Below, in pieces: positions 26,412 to 37,615 of a DNA stretch of 64,000 nucleotides (the first letter of the stretch is position 1; the number at the start of each line of letters is the position of its first letter). The position numbers were made by a program, and so were the translations under genes. The DNA comes from Agaribacillus aureus (GTDB lineage: Bacteria; Bacteroidota; Bacteroidia; Cytophagales; Cyclobacteriaceae). The DNA lies in NCBI GenBank assembly GCA_030442055.1, contig JAUJEB010000008.1, positions 273,112 through 337,111 on the forward strand, in the 5' to 3' direction. The notes under the pieces are model-generated. The model was given only the letters and a program-made list of their open reading frames with translations. It was not told the DNA's origin and did no database searches.

Positions 26412-29237
26412 ATGATGAACGAGGTACTAGCAGTTAAAGAAATTAAGGAATTTGAACAATTAGATCCCAAAAAATATATTGTTATTAAAGGAGCGAGGGT
26501 GAATAACCTTAAAAATGTCTCTGTAGCAATACCCAGGTATAAATTTGTCGTTATTACGGGCTTATCAGGTTCGGGTAAGTCGTCATTGGCTTTTGATACA
26601 TTATTTGCAGAAGGACAAAGAATGTACGTAGAAAGTTTAAGCTCCTACGCGAGACAATTTTTGGGCCGTATGGAAAAACCGGAAGTAGACTATATTAAAG
26701 GGGTGTCTCCGGCTATCGCCATCGAACAAAAAGTAAATACCAGGAATCCCAGGTCCACGGTTGGAACGACCACGGAAATTTACGACTACCTGAAGCTGCT
26801 CTTTGCCAGAATAGGTACTACCTATTCTCCTATCTCAGGTGAAAAAGTTACCAAGGATACAGTCACCGATGTTGTAGAATTTATAAAGACATTGGAAGAG
26901 GGTAGCAGGATCATGATATTGAGCCCTCTAAACTTACGGCCTGACCGGACAGCCCCGCAAGAGTTAAATATACTGTTAAGTAAAGGTTATACCCGGCTGG
27001 TAATAGATGATGACCTTTATTTTATAGAAGATTTGCAAGAGGATGTTACCACCTTTGAAAAAGCAAAGAAAAAATTTGTCCTCATCGATCGGGCAATGGT
27101 TAAAAAGGATGATGAAGAAACCCAGTTCAGGTTAGCGGACTCTGTCCAGACTGCTTTTTTTGAGGGCGACGGAAAATGCCAGATCACGATTGCAGGAGGT
27201 AAAAAAAAGGAGTTTTCCGACAAATTTGAACTAGATGGTCAGCGGTTTGAAATTCCCAGCATTAATCTGTTCAGTTTCAACAATCCCTATGGCGCTTGCC
27301 GGACATGTGAAGGCTTTGGCAAGGTGCTTGGCATTGACCGCGATATGGTCATTCCCGATAAAGGGATGTCGGTTTTTGAAGGGGCTATCGCCCCATGGCG
27401 CAGTGAAACTATGAAAAAATGGCTGGATCCACTCATTAACCACGCCATGGACTTTGACTTCCCTATTCATAGGCCTTTTAACGAACTTACCGAGGAACAG
27501 GTAGCACTGCTATGGCAGGGCAACAAATATTTTAAAGGACTGGACGCTTTTTTCAAGCATCTTGAATCAAAAACCCATAAAATTCAATATCGTGTCCTGT
27601 TGTCCAGATATCGCGGAAGAACAGTGTGTCCGGATTGCCATGGTAGCCGGCTACGCAAGGACGCCGCTTACGTTAAGATAAATGGTCATTCCATTATAGA
27701 TCTTGTGCTGATGCCCATCGAAAGGGTCAGAGAATATTTTAAGCAGCTAAAAGTGAGCCCTCATCATCAGCAAATTGCCGACAGGATACTTAAGGAATTA
27801 AATAATCGGCTGGACTATATGATCCGTGTCGGACTAGGTTACCTCACGCTTAATCGACTGTCTTCGTCCTTATCCGGCGGGGAATTTCAACGTATAAAGT
27901 TGGCTACTTCCCTGGGCAGTGCGTTGGTGGGTTCCATGTATATTCTGGATGAGCCGAGTATTGGTTTACATCCCAGAGATACCACCCGCCTGATTAGCGT
28001 GTTAAAGTCATTAAGAGACCTGGGTAACACCGTAATTGTTGTAGAACATGAAGAAGAGATCATGCGTCAGGCCGACCAGATTATTGATATTGGTCCCGAA
28101 GCGGGAAGTGATGGAGGCAGGTTGGTGTTTCAGGGAAATGTAGAGGCACTAAAGGGAGTAGACACCTATACCGCCAATTACCTGATGGGCAAGGATATCA
28201 TCGAAGTTCCTAAAATGAGGAGAAAATGGCGCGATGCCGTGGAGATTTACGGGGCAAGAGAAAACAATCTCAAAAACATTAATGTAAAAATTCCTTTAGA
28301 TGTGTTGACCGCCATTACCGGCGTCAGCGGATCGGGTAAATCCACGTTGCTAAAGAAAATTCTGTATCCGGCCATTGGCAAAACCCTTGGAACGGTAGGC
28401 GACATGTCCGGCAAATATGATAAGTTGGGGGGTGATTATAAAAAAATCAATCGCATAGAGTTTATTGACCAAAACCCTATCGGCAAATCTTCCCGCTCTA
28501 ATCCCGTTACTTATGTAAAGGCGTACGACGGTATCAGGCAATTATTTGCCGAGCAGCCCCTTTCCAAACAGCGAGGATATAAACCTGCCTATTTTTCTTT
28601 CAACGTAGACGGCGGTCGCTGTGAAACCTGTCAGGGGGAGGGCATTGTAAAAATCGAAATGCAATTCATGGCCGATATCCAGCTAACTTGTGAAAGTTGT
28701 AAGGGAAAACGGTTTAAGAATGAAATATTGGAGATCAAGTATCGAGAAAAAGATATAGCGGAGATTTTGGATATGACGGTTGATGAAAGTATTGAATTCT
28801 TTCGGGATAAAAGTGCAATTCTCAATAAATTATTGCCTTTGCAGGAAGTTGGGATGGGCTATGTGCGGCTGGGACAGTCTTCCAGTTCACTAAGTGGCGG
28901 TGAGGCTCAGAGGGTGAAGCTGGCTTCCTATTTAGGCAAAGGAGCCGGCGGCGTAAAAGAACATATATTGTTTATTTTTGATGAGCCGACGACAGGGCTG
29001 CATTTTCATGATATCAGAAAGCTGTTGAAAGCCATTAACGCCCTGGTTGATCAGGGAAATACCGCTATCATTATTGAACATAATATGGAAGTGGTAAAGT
29101 CGGCAGACTGGATCATCGACCTGGGACCTGAAGGGGGTGAAAACGGCGGTAATATTGTGTTTTCAGGAACGCCGGAAGAAATGGTTAAAATCGATGAAGG
29201 CCATACTTCGAGGTATTTAAAAGAAAAACTTGGCTAG
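26412..29237 (+). CDS. uvrA: excinuclease ABC subunit A
   Basis: The 941-residue damage-recognition ATPase of nucleotide excision repair. The first ATP site has Walker [20 protein letters not shown] and signature [16 protein letters not shown]; the second has [19 protein letters not shown] and [17 protein letters not shown]. Zinc modules are the [18 protein letters not shown] pair in the first half and [16 protein letters not shown] in the second. Both Walker B motifs ([23 protein letters not shown]) are intact. The start is at ATG 26412 or the adjacent ATG 26415. It works with UvrB and UvrC, which are not in the window. Confidence 0.96.
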   Translation: MMNEVLAVKEIKEFEQLDPKKYIVIKGARVNNLKNVSVAIPRYKFVVITGLSGSGKSSLAFDTLFAEGQRMYVESLSSYARQFLGRMEKPEVDYIKGVSPAIAIEQKVNTRNPRSTVGTTTEIYDYLKLLFARIGTTYSPISGEKVTKDTVTDVVEFIKTLEEGSRIMILSPLNLRPDRTAPQELNILLSKGYTRLVIDDDLYFIEDLQEDVTTFEKAKKKFVLIDRAMVKKDDEETQFRLADSVQTAFFEGDGKCQITIAGGKKKEFSDKFELDGQRFEIPSINLFSFNNPYGACRTCEGFGKVLGIDRDMVIPDKGMSVFEGAIAPWRSETMKKWLDPLINHAMDFDFPIHRPFNELTEEQVALLWQGNKYFKGLDAFFKHLESKTHKIQYRVLLSRYRGRTVCPDCHGSRLRKDAAYVKINGHSIIDLVLMPIERVREYFKQLKVSPHHQQIADRILKELNNRLDYMIRVGLGYLTLNRLSSSLSGGEFQRIKLATSLGSALVGSMYILDEPSIGLHPRDTTRLISVLKSLRDLGNTVIVVEHEEEIMRQADQIIDIGPEAGSDGGRLVFQGNVEALKGVDTYTANYLMGKDIIEVPKMRRKWRDAVEIYGARENNLKNINVKIPLDVLTAITGVSGSGKSTLLKKILYPAIGKTLGTVGDMSGKYDKLGGDYKKINRIEFIDQNPIGKSSRSNPVTYVKAYDGIRQLFAEQPLSKQRGYKPAYFSFNVDGGRCETCQGEGIVKIEMQFMADIQLTCESCKGKRFKNEILEIKYREKDIAEILDMTVDESIEFFRDKSAILNKLLPLQEVGMGYVRLGQSSSSLSGGEAQRVKLASYLGKGAGGVKEHILFIFDEPTTGLHFHDIRKLLKAINALVDQGNTAIIIEHNMEVVKSADWIIDLGPEGGENGGNIVFSGTPEEMVKIDEGHTSRYLKEKLG

Positions 29238-29317
29238 CATATTTATTCAATTTTAGGCTATCCCGGTTGAAAATCTTAAAAGTTTCTTTCATCATTTTAA
29301 AAACCCCGGGCAATTTC

Positions 29318-29325
29318 TATATTTG
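29318..29325 (+). promoter_or_regulatory. -7 element upstream of tpiA
   Basis: TATATTTG matches TAnnTTTG and sits 30 bases before the ATG at 29356. It overlaps the in-frame TTG at 29323, which therefore lies in the promoter and cannot be the translation start. Confidence 0.5.
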
Positions 29326-29355
29326 GCCTGCAATTTTTACTTAAACCTTAATCCA

Positions 29356-30117
29356 ATGAGAAGAAATATTGTTGCCGGCAACTGGAAAATGAATAATGAT
29401 TTGCAGGAAGGTCTTAAACTTACCTCTGAAATCCTCAACATGGTGCAGGATGAGGTCAATGATAATGTACATGTTATTTTAGGAGTTCCTTTTGTGCATT
29501 TATCCAGTGTGTCAAAACTATTGGAAGGCATTGATAATATTTTTCTCAGTGCTCAGAATTGCAACGAGCATGAATCAGGAGCTTACACCGGTGAAATTTC
29601 CGCTGCCATGCTGAAATCTGTAAATGCGGATTATGTGATTTTAGGGCATAGCGAAAGAAGGGAATATTTTCATGAGACCAGCCAATTGCTGGCAAAAAAG
29701 GTGGATATTGCCCTTGCTAACGGTTTGACCCCGATATTTTGTTGTGGCGAGTCACTTGAAATCAGAGAGGCTGATACGCAATTTGAATTTGTTTGTCAAC
29801 AGCTAACCGAGAGCCTGTTTCACCTGAGTCCGGAAGAATTTGGAAAGATCGTCATTGCTTATGAGCCCATATGGGCTATCGGCACCGGAAAAACTGCCAC
29901 TGCAGACCAGGCTCAGGAAATGCACGAGATCCTGAGAAAACATATAGCCGGGAAATTTGGCGAGGAAATTGCGGATAATTTGAGTATTCTCTATGGAGGA
30001 AGCTGCAAGCCAGGCAATGCAAAAGAGATATTCTCCGGTAAGGATGTCGATGGAGGCTTAATTGGCGGCGCTTCTTTGAAGTCCCGGGACTTTGTAGATA
30101 TCATAAAATCATTTTAA
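29356..30117 (+). CDS. tpiA: triose-phosphate isomerase
   Basis: The 253-residue TIM barrel interconverts dihydroxyacetone phosphate and glyceraldehyde-3-phosphate in glycolysis. The catalytic Lys is in AGNWKMN, the His in [12 protein letters not shown] and the Glu in [15 protein letters not shown]; the C-terminal phosphate loop is [10 protein letters not shown] followed by [13 protein letters not shown] 29356 ([13 protein letters not shown]) is the family start. The stop codon is directly followed by the ATG of the next gene, and prmA follows, so the three form an operon. Confidence 0.96.
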   Translation: MRRNIVAGNWKMNNDLQEGLKLTSEILNMVQDEVNDNVHVILGVPFVHLSSVSKLLEGIDNIFLSAQNCNEHESGAYTGEISAAMLKSVNADYVILGHSERREYFHETSQLLAKKVDIALANGLTPIFCCGESLEIREADTQFEFVCQQLTESLFHLSPEEFGKIVIAYEPIWAIGTGKTATADQAQEMHEILRKHIAGKFGEEIADNLSILYGGSCKPGNAKEIFSGKDVDGGLIGGASLKSRDFVDIIKSF

Positions 30118-30462
30118 ATGGGTTTAAACATTATATGGCTGCCAGTTTATTTATCTGCTTTTTTCTTTGGTAATGAAGAAGCATCCCGGCAGACAGACCC
30201 CTGCAATATTTTTGGGGTGGTATATGTTGAACCCAATGAACGAAGAGCTGACTATGTGGTCTATGAAGAGAAGACGGAGGCTTTTGCAGATTTAAATGTG
30301 TTTAAGGAAGAAAATAAACTATTGGCGGATGACGCCGGACTATGGTATTTTACCGATAAAAGAGATTTAGCTGACTTCAGCATTTATATAGCCAATGATC
30401 CGTCCAATGTTCATTTTACTATCTACTATACAGATGTAATTTCCCATGCCGGCTGCGACTAG
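30118..30462 (+). CDS. DUF6150-like small protein
   Basis: This 114-residue protein starts immediately after the tpiA stop. It has short imperfect repeats of the form A-D-x-x-V-Y/V-x-x (RRADYVVYEEKTEAFADLNV, then NKLLADDAGLWYFTDKR and LADFSIYIA), as seen in DUF6150 proteins. The hydrophobic N-terminus (IIWLPVYLSAFFF) may be a signal or anchor. Function is unknown. Membership of DUF6150 is from memory of the repeat pattern, not from a profile search. Confidence 0.65.
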   Translation: MGLNIIWLPVYLSAFFFGNEEASRQTDPCNIFGVVYVEPNERRADYVVYEEKTEAFADLNVFKEENKLLADDAGLWYFTDKRDLADFSIYIANDPSNVHFTIYYTDVISHAGCD

Positions 30463-30470
30463 CCGGTGCA

Positions 30471-31307
30471 ATGCCATTTAGCATGGACTTTCAGGAGATT
30501 AAAATTTATTGCCCGGCACATTTCAATGATATTCTGGTTGCGGAATTTTCTATGTTGGGATTTGATTCATTTGTAGAACATGAAGATGGTTTCTGTGCCT
30601 ACCTGGAATCGGAAGTGGTGGACGAGGCAGCCATTAATGCCATCGCAGCTAAATATAAGCCCGATTTTGCGTTGAGGTATGAAATCACTCCAATAGCAAA
30701 AAAGAATTGGAACCAACAATGGGAGGATAATTACGAGCCCATATACATAGATCAGCAGTGTGTGGTAAGAGCATCTTTTCACCAGCTTTCAAAATCTTAC
30801 CCCTACGAAATCATTGTCAACCCTAAAATGTCTTTTGGTACCGGACATCACGAAACCACCTTTTTGATGCTAAAAAATCAATTGGAGATTAATCATCAGG
30901 GTAAAGAAGTGTTAGATGTAGGTTGCGGCACCGGTGTGTTGGCCATCATGGCAAAGCTACGCGGTGCCCGGGAGGTAACTGCCTGTGATATCGATGGCTG
31001 GAGCATAGAAAATAGCCGTGAAAATTTTAGGATCAATGATTGCGAGGAAATTAAAATCCAGCACGGCGACGTAACCGCTATTTCCGGCCAATTTGACATT
31101 ATTGTTGCCAACATTAATCGAAATGTGCTGATGCACGATTTGCCTCATTACGCCCAAAGGATGCGTTCGCAGGGAGGAAAACTATTGCTTAGCGGCTTTT
31201 ACCGGGAAGATGAAAATTCATTAATAGAGCAGGCGCAAAGTCTCGGGTTTATCATTTCCAAAACTACTCACAGAAATAGCTGGTCCTGCCTATTATTTGA
31301 GAAATAG
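30471..31307 (+). CDS. prmA: ribosomal protein L11 methyltransferase
   Basis: The 278-residue SAM-dependent methyltransferase trimethylates amino groups of ribosomal protein L11. The SAM motif is EVLDVGCGTGVLAIMAKLRG with the acidic ACDIDGWSIEN; the catalytic region is IVANINRNVL, and MSFGTGHHETT precedes the SAM motif as in the family. The N-terminal ~95 residues form the L11-binding domain. The start is ATG 30471, or ATG 30483 (MDFQEIKIYC), which is closer to homologues. It is third in the tpiA operon. Confidence 0.93.
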   Translation: MPFSMDFQEIKIYCPAHFNDILVAEFSMLGFDSFVEHEDGFCAYLESEVVDEAAINAIAAKYKPDFALRYEITPIAKKNWNQQWEDNYEPIYIDQQCVVRASFHQLSKSYPYEIIVNPKMSFGTGHHETTFLMLKNQLEINHQGKEVLDVGCGTGVLAIMAKLRGAREVTACDIDGWSIENSRENFRINDCEEIKIQHGDVTAISGQFDIIVANINRNVLMHDLPHYAQRMRSQGGKLLLSGFYREDENSLIEQAQSLGFIISKTTHRNSWSCLLFEK

Positions 31308-31450
31308 TGTAACAATAACTTACATAAGGTTGTAAATGAGTAAATTAAAGGGAATAATCCGCAAAAATTACATTTTTTTGCGTAATTGATCGTTAAGTAT
31401 TACGAAGTAAAAACCGCCGGAACTAACTTGGTCCGCTGAAAGATGAGTGA

Positions 31451-34400
31451 ATGAAATTTAAGATTATCTGCATATTTGGTTTGCTTTTGGTCGCTGGTTA
31501 TCAAGCATTTTCACAGGTAGGGAAATTTAAAGTCGATACGGCTTTTGCCACGCAGGTGACACAAATGATGAACCGTACCAAATCCCCTCAAGCCCAGGAA
31601 GTAGGAGCCGCCTTTGAAGGATTATGGAATGGGAATACCTTTTCCGCGGATCAAAAAGAAAAACTGATGAAAATTGCTTCCGGTATGTATGCCAAAAAGG
31701 TGCCTGCCAGACCGCATTTTGAAAACTTTTTCGCCTCGATCGTTTATGGTGTAAGTAATGAAAGCCTTAGCGGGCAAACACTTACGGGGCTACTGGAAGT
31801 ATCGCAGAAAACAGTTGATCAATACGGCCCAAAAGAAATTGGAAATTTTTTCCTCAACCTGAAAACTATTTTTGACCACCGGGCGCTCTATTTCTCATCA
31901 TTTAACAAGCTGTATTTTGAGAACACATCCTATAAATTTGATTTTATCGCGCCCCAGGAAATAGTGGAGGAAATAATTCCTGAAGAAACGGAGGAAGAAG
32001 TAACAGATCAGGAAGACGATGACTGGTTCAGCGACTGGGACGAAGAAAAAAGCAATGATGATTGGGATACGGATTGGGAAGATACAAACGAGCCGGAACC
32101 CCAGCCTAATAATAACCAGCCGCTATATGAAACACCCCAGCCTCAATTGGCGGGACCGGTAATAACTTTTGAGAGTATTGACCTGATTTTTGTTACTACT
32201 TTTGATTCTACGGCCCTGATCAACAGCAGCGGATCGCTTATGTTGAAGGACAATACTTTTGTCGGAACCGGAGGGAAGTTTAACTGGTCGGTGGCAGGCC
32301 TTGGCCCTGACTCCGTCTATTGTCATTTGGATAGATATAACTTTGATGTCTCCAAACCTAAATTATCAGCGGAAAACGTCAAAATGAGTTATGTGGGAAA
32401 ACTGGACAAAGCGGTGGCTGGTGTTTTTGACTTTGAAAGCCAGCGTCACGAGAGCAAAGAAAAAGCCAGGTTCCCAAGGTTTAAATCCTATGATAATGAT
32501 GTCAAGGTAAAATTGGCCAGTGATGATGAATTAATCTACAAAGGTGGATTTTCATTGGAAGGGGGTAAGATATCAAGCTCTTCACTTTATGCCGGCCCGG
32601 CTTCTATTGAGGTGCGGAATAAAGGACGACGAATGTTTCGCTCCAAGGCATTGCGCTATTTTATGAGTGATTCCCTGGTGGAAGCAGATGTCGCCTCAAT
32701 TGTGATTTATCAAAACGGAGATTCAATTGTCCACCCCGCTATCAGAATAAAGTACAACTTTCTTAATAAACACCTGGTTGTATTAAAAGATCAGGGGAGG
32801 TATAAGTATGCACCGTTTTTTGCCTCCTATTTTAACATGGATATCACCGCCGATATGATTAAGTGGGATTTAAGTGCGGATAGCCTGGATATATCGATCC
32901 TGAACGCGAGAAGTCAGATCCCGGCTTATTTTGAATCCCAGGAATATTTTAATCCGGACCGCTTTGGAGAGATGACGGGTATTTACAAATTTCACCCTTT
33001 ATTTTTGGTGGTAGGCTATTCTCGCAAAATTAATTCGTCAGAGTTTAACGTGGATGATCTCATTAAGTTTTCAAAACAACCGGAAAATGTTGTAAGGCCG
33101 GCCATGGAGTTTTTAATGAGTTATCACTTTATCGATTACAGCGTTAGCAGCGGCGAGATCAAGGTACGACGAAAGGCCTATCATAATGTATTATCTAAAA
33201 ACCGTAGAAAGGATTTTGACAATCTCCTCATTGCTTCCCGGCTGACCAATAAACCTAATGCCACTTATCATTTACCGGAAGATGAAATGACGGTGAGGGG
33301 TATCGACAAATTTTATATCAGCGAACTGCTGGATGTTTATATTATTCCCAGGAATAAGGAAATTCGACTTAAGAAAAACCGCGACTTTACTTTCGACGGC
33401 CAGCTGTTTGCCGGAAATTTCGAATATGTAGGCCGAAATTTTACTTTTAAATACGACAGTTTCCTGGTAGATATGCAATCCATCGATTCTGTACGATTTT
33501 ATATACAGGAACAGGACGAGCTGGGTGGTGAAAAAACCCAGCTGGAAAATAAACTGGTGGGAAGTGATTCGGTAGACATGCGGAACGCCATGGCTAAAGG
33601 CACCATGAACCGAACTTCCGGGACGCTGTTGATTAACAAACCTAACAATAAATCAGCCAGGAGAGTCTATCCCGGATATCCGTCCTTTAGCGCGACAAGC
33701 GGAGCTGTGGTGTATTTTGACGGGGAGGAGATCCTGGGAGGGGCCTACAAAGATCAGTCGGTGTATTTTGTCATACCACCCTTCAAAATTGATAGTTTGA
33801 GTGAGAGTGATGTTCGATCAGTAGGTTTTGAGGGGACATTTGTGACCAGCGGGTTGCTACCTGATTTTAAAGAAAAACTAAAGATCATGCCGGATAACTC
33901 GTTGGGCTTTGAACACCAGGCACCAATTAGTGGCTATGAAATAAAAGGAAACAAAGGAAAATTCTTCAAAACATTAACACTTGATAAGAACGGTTTAAGA
34001 GGAAATGGGAAAATTGAATACCTGAGCTCCACCCTGGAATCTGAGGACTTTGTATTTTATGTGGACTCCATCGTTGCACAAGGATCAAAAATCACCATGG
34101 AACGTGAGACCATTGGAGAGGCTAATTTTCCTGATGCTTATGTGGAAAACTATAAAATGAGATGGGTGCCCGATAAGGATAGTATGTATATTCATAACAT
34201 CGATCAGCCTATCCAATTATATGAATCTACCGCTTCCTTAAATGGATTTTTAAATGTCACCCCTAAAGGTGTATTGGGTGGTGGGCAACTTCTTACCAGG
34301 GGATCGGAAGCTATTTCCCAGGAATTGGCTTTTACTTCCAATTTTTATTCCGCACGCCATGCAAAATTTGAAATCAAATCAAGTAATCCGGAAAAGCCGG

Positions 34401-36265
34401 CCTTGTCTGGCGAAGACATTCGCCTGCATTTTGACTTGGTCAATAACACCGCGGATATTAGTCCGGAGATTGAGGGTGTGGCTGCCATCAACTTTCCCTA
34501 CGCCCAAATGAAAACATCTATCACAAACGCCAAGTGGAATCTTGAGGACCGCTCGGTTAAAATGGAAAAGCCGGAAGAGGTTGATATCAACAGCTCTTAT
34601 TTTTATAGCACCAGGAAAGAGTTAGATTCCCTGGCTTTTAATGCTGCTGCCGCCAGTTACGATATTAACTCGTTGCAGCTGCACGTTACAGGTATCCCCT
34701 TTATCAAGGTTGCCGATGCTAAAGTTACTCCCGAAAACAATGAATTGACGGTGCTGGAAAATTCCGAATTGCAACCATTGGAAAATGCATCGCTGGTAAT
34801 TGACACCCTTAATGGTTATCATAATCTTAGTGATGGTCACATCACCATTATCTCCAGAAACGAGTTTGTGGGAGATGCCACCTACGATCTGGTTGCCGCT
34901 GCCGATACTTTTGGTATTAAATTTAACAGCTTTGAGCTGGAGCCGGCGGGAGATGGCAAGAAAAACAAAAATTTACAAACTGTTTCCAGGGGTACCATTG
35001 AAGAAATTGAAAATATAAGGGTCTCGCCGGGAATGATTTTTAAGGGAACTGCAACTATGTATGCTACCAAGCAGGCGCTGGAGTTGGATGGCTATGTTAA
35101 ATTAGATTTGAAAAAAGATAGCGGTTACGATACCTGGATAGAGTATAAATCTATTTCAGACACACAACAGGTAATCATCAATTATGATCAGATCGTTACC
35201 AAAGACGGTACCGTACCGTCTTCAGGCTTACATTTTTCAACGGGCGACTATTCTCTTTACCCCAGCTTTGTGGGTCAGCGTCGAAGCCTGGGAGATGAAG
35301 ACTTTTTCTTACCTAAAGGTATGTTAATGTTTGACGAGGAAATGAATGCCTTTAAGATTGAAGAACCGTCGAAAACCAATGGTAGTTCTTTTTCCGGAAG
35401 GTCTTTTACCTATGATGAAGGGAATGCCAAAATTACCTTTGAAGGCCCCTTGCAATTCCTTTCTCCCAATAGCCAGGTAAAATTGGTGGCGGCTGGTAAA
35501 GGAGAGGGAAATATGGATACCAATGAATTTGATCTGAATGCTTTCCTGGTTTTTGATTATAACTTACCCCTTACCGCATTGAACGCAATGGCGCTCGATA
35601 TTCAGGATTTAATTGAAAGACTCGGAATCCCGGAAGCCCATGAAGACAAAACCAAATTACTTTATAAGGCCTCGGAGATAATGGGCGAACGGGCAGCAAC
35701 GCTATACGACGAAAAGACACAGGAAGATTACACTGCCTTGGTCTCTCAGTCTAGTGAACTGGTGAAAGCACTGGCCGTTTCAGATATAGATTTGGCATGG
35801 TCAGAAGTTGATAAAGCTTTTTACAATCCGTTGGATTCTAAAATTGGCATTTCTAATATCTCTCGCAATGATATCAATGCCCTGGTGGATGGTTTTGTGG
35901 AAATCAGAAAAACGGAGAACGGAGATATTATTAATGTATTTTTAAAAATATCATCCAGTTGGTACTATATGGGGTTTTCGGACAACAGGTTGGTTTTGTA
36001 TTCCAATAATGAAGAATTTAATGACATTATTAAAGATAAAACTAACGTGGCAAAAGCCAAGATCGGTGAGTATGTTTTCATTCTGGCAGAGATGAATGAG
36101 GTGCAGAACTTTGTCGATGAGTTTAGGAAAGTGTATTATGATATCGATGAGCCGTTTGTCTTAGATCAGCCCACCGAGATGGTCATTGATGATAGCCCTA
36201 CCCTGGAGACCACAGAGGAGAAGGATCCGCAGGAAGAGGTATCGGATGATGATGAAGGATTCTAG
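31451..36265 (+). CDS. very large secreted protein of unknown function (1,604 residues)
   Basis: The protein starts with a signal peptide (MKFKIICIFGLLLVAGYQAF, then SQ). A strongly acidic, Asp/Trp-rich linker lies at residues ~171-220 (EDDDWFSDWDEEKSNDDWD), and a second acidic tail ends the protein (EEKDPQEEVSDDDEGF). Between them the sequence is dominated by short beta-strand units with recurring pairs such as ...F-x-G-x-F... and ...IDSV/DSLDI..., suggesting a long beta-rich (possibly beta-helical) surface or periplasmic protein. I do not recognise a family. It is transcribed alone, with a minus-strand gene immediately after it. Confidence 0.7.
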   Translation: MKFKIICIFGLLLVAGYQAFSQVGKFKVDTAFATQVTQMMNRTKSPQAQEVGAAFEGLWNGNTFSADQKEKLMKIASGMYAKKVPARPHFENFFASIVYGVSNESLSGQTLTGLLEVSQKTVDQYGPKEIGNFFLNLKTIFDHRALYFSSFNKLYFENTSYKFDFIAPQEIVEEIIPEETEEEVTDQEDDDWFSDWDEEKSNDDWDTDWEDTNEPEPQPNNNQPLYETPQPQLAGPVITFESIDLIFVTTFDSTALINSSGSLMLKDNTFVGTGGKFNWSVAGLGPDSVYCHLDRYNFDVSKPKLSAENVKMSYVGKLDKAVAGVFDFESQRHESKEKARFPRFKSYDNDVKVKLASDDELIYKGGFSLEGGKISSSSLYAGPASIEVRNKGRRMFRSKALRYFMSDSLVEADVASIVIYQNGDSIVHPAIRIKYNFLNKHLVVLKDQGRYKYAPFFASYFNMDITADMIKWDLSADSLDISILNARSQIPAYFESQEYFNPDRFGEMTGIYKFHPLFLVVGYSRKINSSEFNVDDLIKFSKQPENVVRPAMEFLMSYHFIDYSVSSGEIKVRRKAYHNVLSKNRRKDFDNLLIASRLTNKPNATYHLPEDEMTVRGIDKFYISELLDVYIIPRNKEIRLKKNRDFTFDGQLFAGNFEYVGRNFTFKYDSFLVDMQSIDSVRFYIQEQDELGGEKTQLENKLVGSDSVDMRNAMAKGTMNRTSGTLLINKPNNKSARRVYPGYPSFSATSGAVVYFDGEEILGGAYKDQSVYFVIPPFKIDSLSESDVRSVGFEGTFVTSGLLPDFKEKLKIMPDNSLGFEHQAPISGYEIKGNKGKFFKTLTLDKNGLRGNGKIEYLSSTLESEDFVFYVDSIVAQGSKITMERETIGEANFPDAYVENYKMRWVPDKDSMYIHNIDQPIQLYESTASLNGFLNVTPKGVLGGGQLLTRGSEAISQELAFTSNFYSARHAKFEIKSSNPEKPALSGEDIRLHFDLVNNTADISPEIEGVAAINFPYAQMKTSITNAKWNLEDRSVKMEKPEEVDINSSYFYSTRKELDSLAFNAAAASYDINSLQLHVTGIPFIKVADAKVTPENNELTVLENSELQPLENASLVIDTLNGYHNLSDGHITIISRNEFVGDATYDLVAAADTFGIKFNSFELEPAGDGKKNKNLQTVSRGTIEEIENIRVSPGMIFKGTATMYATKQALELDGYVKLDLKKDSGYDTWIEYKSISDTQQVIINYDQIVTKDGTVPSSGLHFSTGDYSLYPSFVGQRRSLGDEDFFLPKGMLMFDEEMNAFKIEEPSKTNGSSFSGRSFTYDEGNAKITFEGPLQFLSPNSQVKLVAAGKGEGNMDTNEFDLNAFLVFDYNLPLTALNAMALDIQDLIERLGIPEAHEDKTKLLYKASEIMGERAATLYDEKTQEDYTALVSQSSELVKALAVSDIDLAWSEVDKAFYNPLDSKIGISNISRNDINALVDGFVEIRKTENGDIINVFLKISSSWYYMGFSDNRLVLYSNNEEFNDIIKDKTNVAKAKIGEYVFILAEMNEVQNFVDEFRKVYYDIDEPFVLDQPTEMVIDDSPTLETTEEKDPQEEVSDDDEGF

Positions 36266-36283
36266 TAGTTTAAAAATGTTCCT

Positions 36284-37615
36284 TTATTTAATTTTCTTTC
36301 CCGCTGTTGCTTTTCCGTTTTGGTAAAAAACCAATTTATCAATACCTGTAGTTTTATCTGATAAAAATTCCACTTCAACTTCCACGTCCTTTAAAAAAAA
36401 GCGGTTTTCCGTCATGGCAAATAATGGTGACTTGCGTTGTCCCGATGGCTGCGCTATAAGACGTCCATCCTCAAGCGTAACCGTAATCGAAAAGTCAGGT
36501 CTCACTTCATAGATGCCTATATACCTTTGAAGTATGTCAGTGCCTAATTCAATTTCCTGGCGAGGAGCTGGTATTTCATAAGCCTTGCCATAGATAATGG
36601 CAAGCAGTCTATTAGAGATATCAGCCAGGTGGCGGTTGTTGATGTTGTTTAATACAACGATACACACGTTATCTTCCGGCACCCTGGTTATATAAGATGT
36701 AAAGCCAAAAATACCGCCGCCATGAGCTATACGACGCTTGTTGAATACCGAATCAATGGTGACACCGTAGCCGTAATTGTTCATATAGGGGGTATATGCT
36801 TTCTCAAGCAGCGTATTGGCTATGAGCTTATTGGTCTGAAGTGCATTGTGCCATTTAAGTAAATCCCAAACCGTAGAATAAATGGCACCTCCGGCGTAGG
36901 AAACGGATGAGTCCACCACAATGGACTTTTGTTCAGGATTATTATACCCTGTGGCTTTTTCTTTATGAACGAGACCTGCAAAATCAAACCCGCTGTTTTT
37001 CATTTCCAGAGGGGCAAAAATAAATTTTCGAACGACCTCCTCGTAGGGAGTCTCAGTCACTTTTTCAATAATATAACCTAGCAGGGAATATCCCGAATTG
37101 CTGTAGGCCCAATTAGAGCCGGGAGAAAATTGGAGGTCTTTATCTTTGAAAAGCGCCAATATTTTCTGCTCATTGGCGGGCTTGGTGACCTCCGTACTCA
37201 TAAAAGAGGCATCGTCCGTATAGTTAAAAATGCCTGAGGTATGGGTAAGGAGATGTTCTAAGGTGATGCTGTCACCTTTGGGAAAATCCGGGTAATACTT
37301 GCTTAGCTTGTCTGATAATGACAGCTGGTTGCGTTCCAAAAGTTTTAGTATCACCATTGCGGTAAACTGTTTGGTAATCGAACCAATTTGGAAAATCGTA
37401 TTACTGTTATTTAATGTTTTACTTTCCACGTCTTTGAATCCATAGCCCTTCTCCAATAATATATTGTCGTTCTGATAGATCAGTACGGTTCCGTTAAATT
37501 TATTTAACCCGGCAAAAGCTTCCAGCAACTCATCTGATTTTTGTGAGATCTCCTGAGAAAATACTAATGATGCTGATCCTGCGAGCAATAAAAAGGTCAG
37601 TGTTCTTTTGAACAT
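36284..37615 (-). CDS. serine hydrolase, class-C beta-lactamase/DD-peptidase fold
   Basis: The 443 residues begin with a signal peptide ending FS-QEIS. Active-site motifs: S-x-x-K in IGSITKQFTAMV, Y-x-N in WAYSNSGYSLLGY, and HGGG (HGGGIFGF) in place of KTG. A C-terminal ~100-residue domain (QRYIGIYEVRPDFSITVTLE) is of the type often attached to these periplasmic enzymes. Members include esterases, peptidases and beta-lactamases, so the substrate is open. The gene converges with the 1,604-residue protein gene (18 bases apart). Confidence 0.88.
   Translation of the reverse strand: MFKRTLTFLLLAGSASLVFSQEISQKSDELLEAFAGLNKFNGTVLIYQNDNILLEKGYGFKDVESKTLNNSNTIFQIGSITKQFTAMVILKLLERNQLSLSDKLSKYYPDFPKGDSITLEHLLTHTSGIFNYTDDASFMSTEVTKPANEQKILALFKDKDLQFSPGSNWAYSNSGYSLLGYIIEKVTETPYEEVVRKFIFAPLEMKNSGFDFAGLVHKEKATGYNNPEQKSIVVDSSVSYAGGAIYSTVWDLLKWHNALQTNKLIANTLLEKAYTPYMNNYGYGVTIDSVFNKRRIAHGGGIFGFTSYITRVPEDNVCIVVLNNINNRHLADISNRLLAIIYGKAYEIPAPRQEIELGTDILQRYIGIYEVRPDFSITVTLEDGRLIAQPSGQRKSPLFAMTENRFFLKDVEVEVEFLSDKTTGIDKLVFYQNGKATAGKKIK

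Noticed and set aside
29323..29355. TTG start giving tpiA an 11-residue extension
   Set aside because: The TTG lies inside the -7 promoter element, and homologues start at [13 protein letters not shown].
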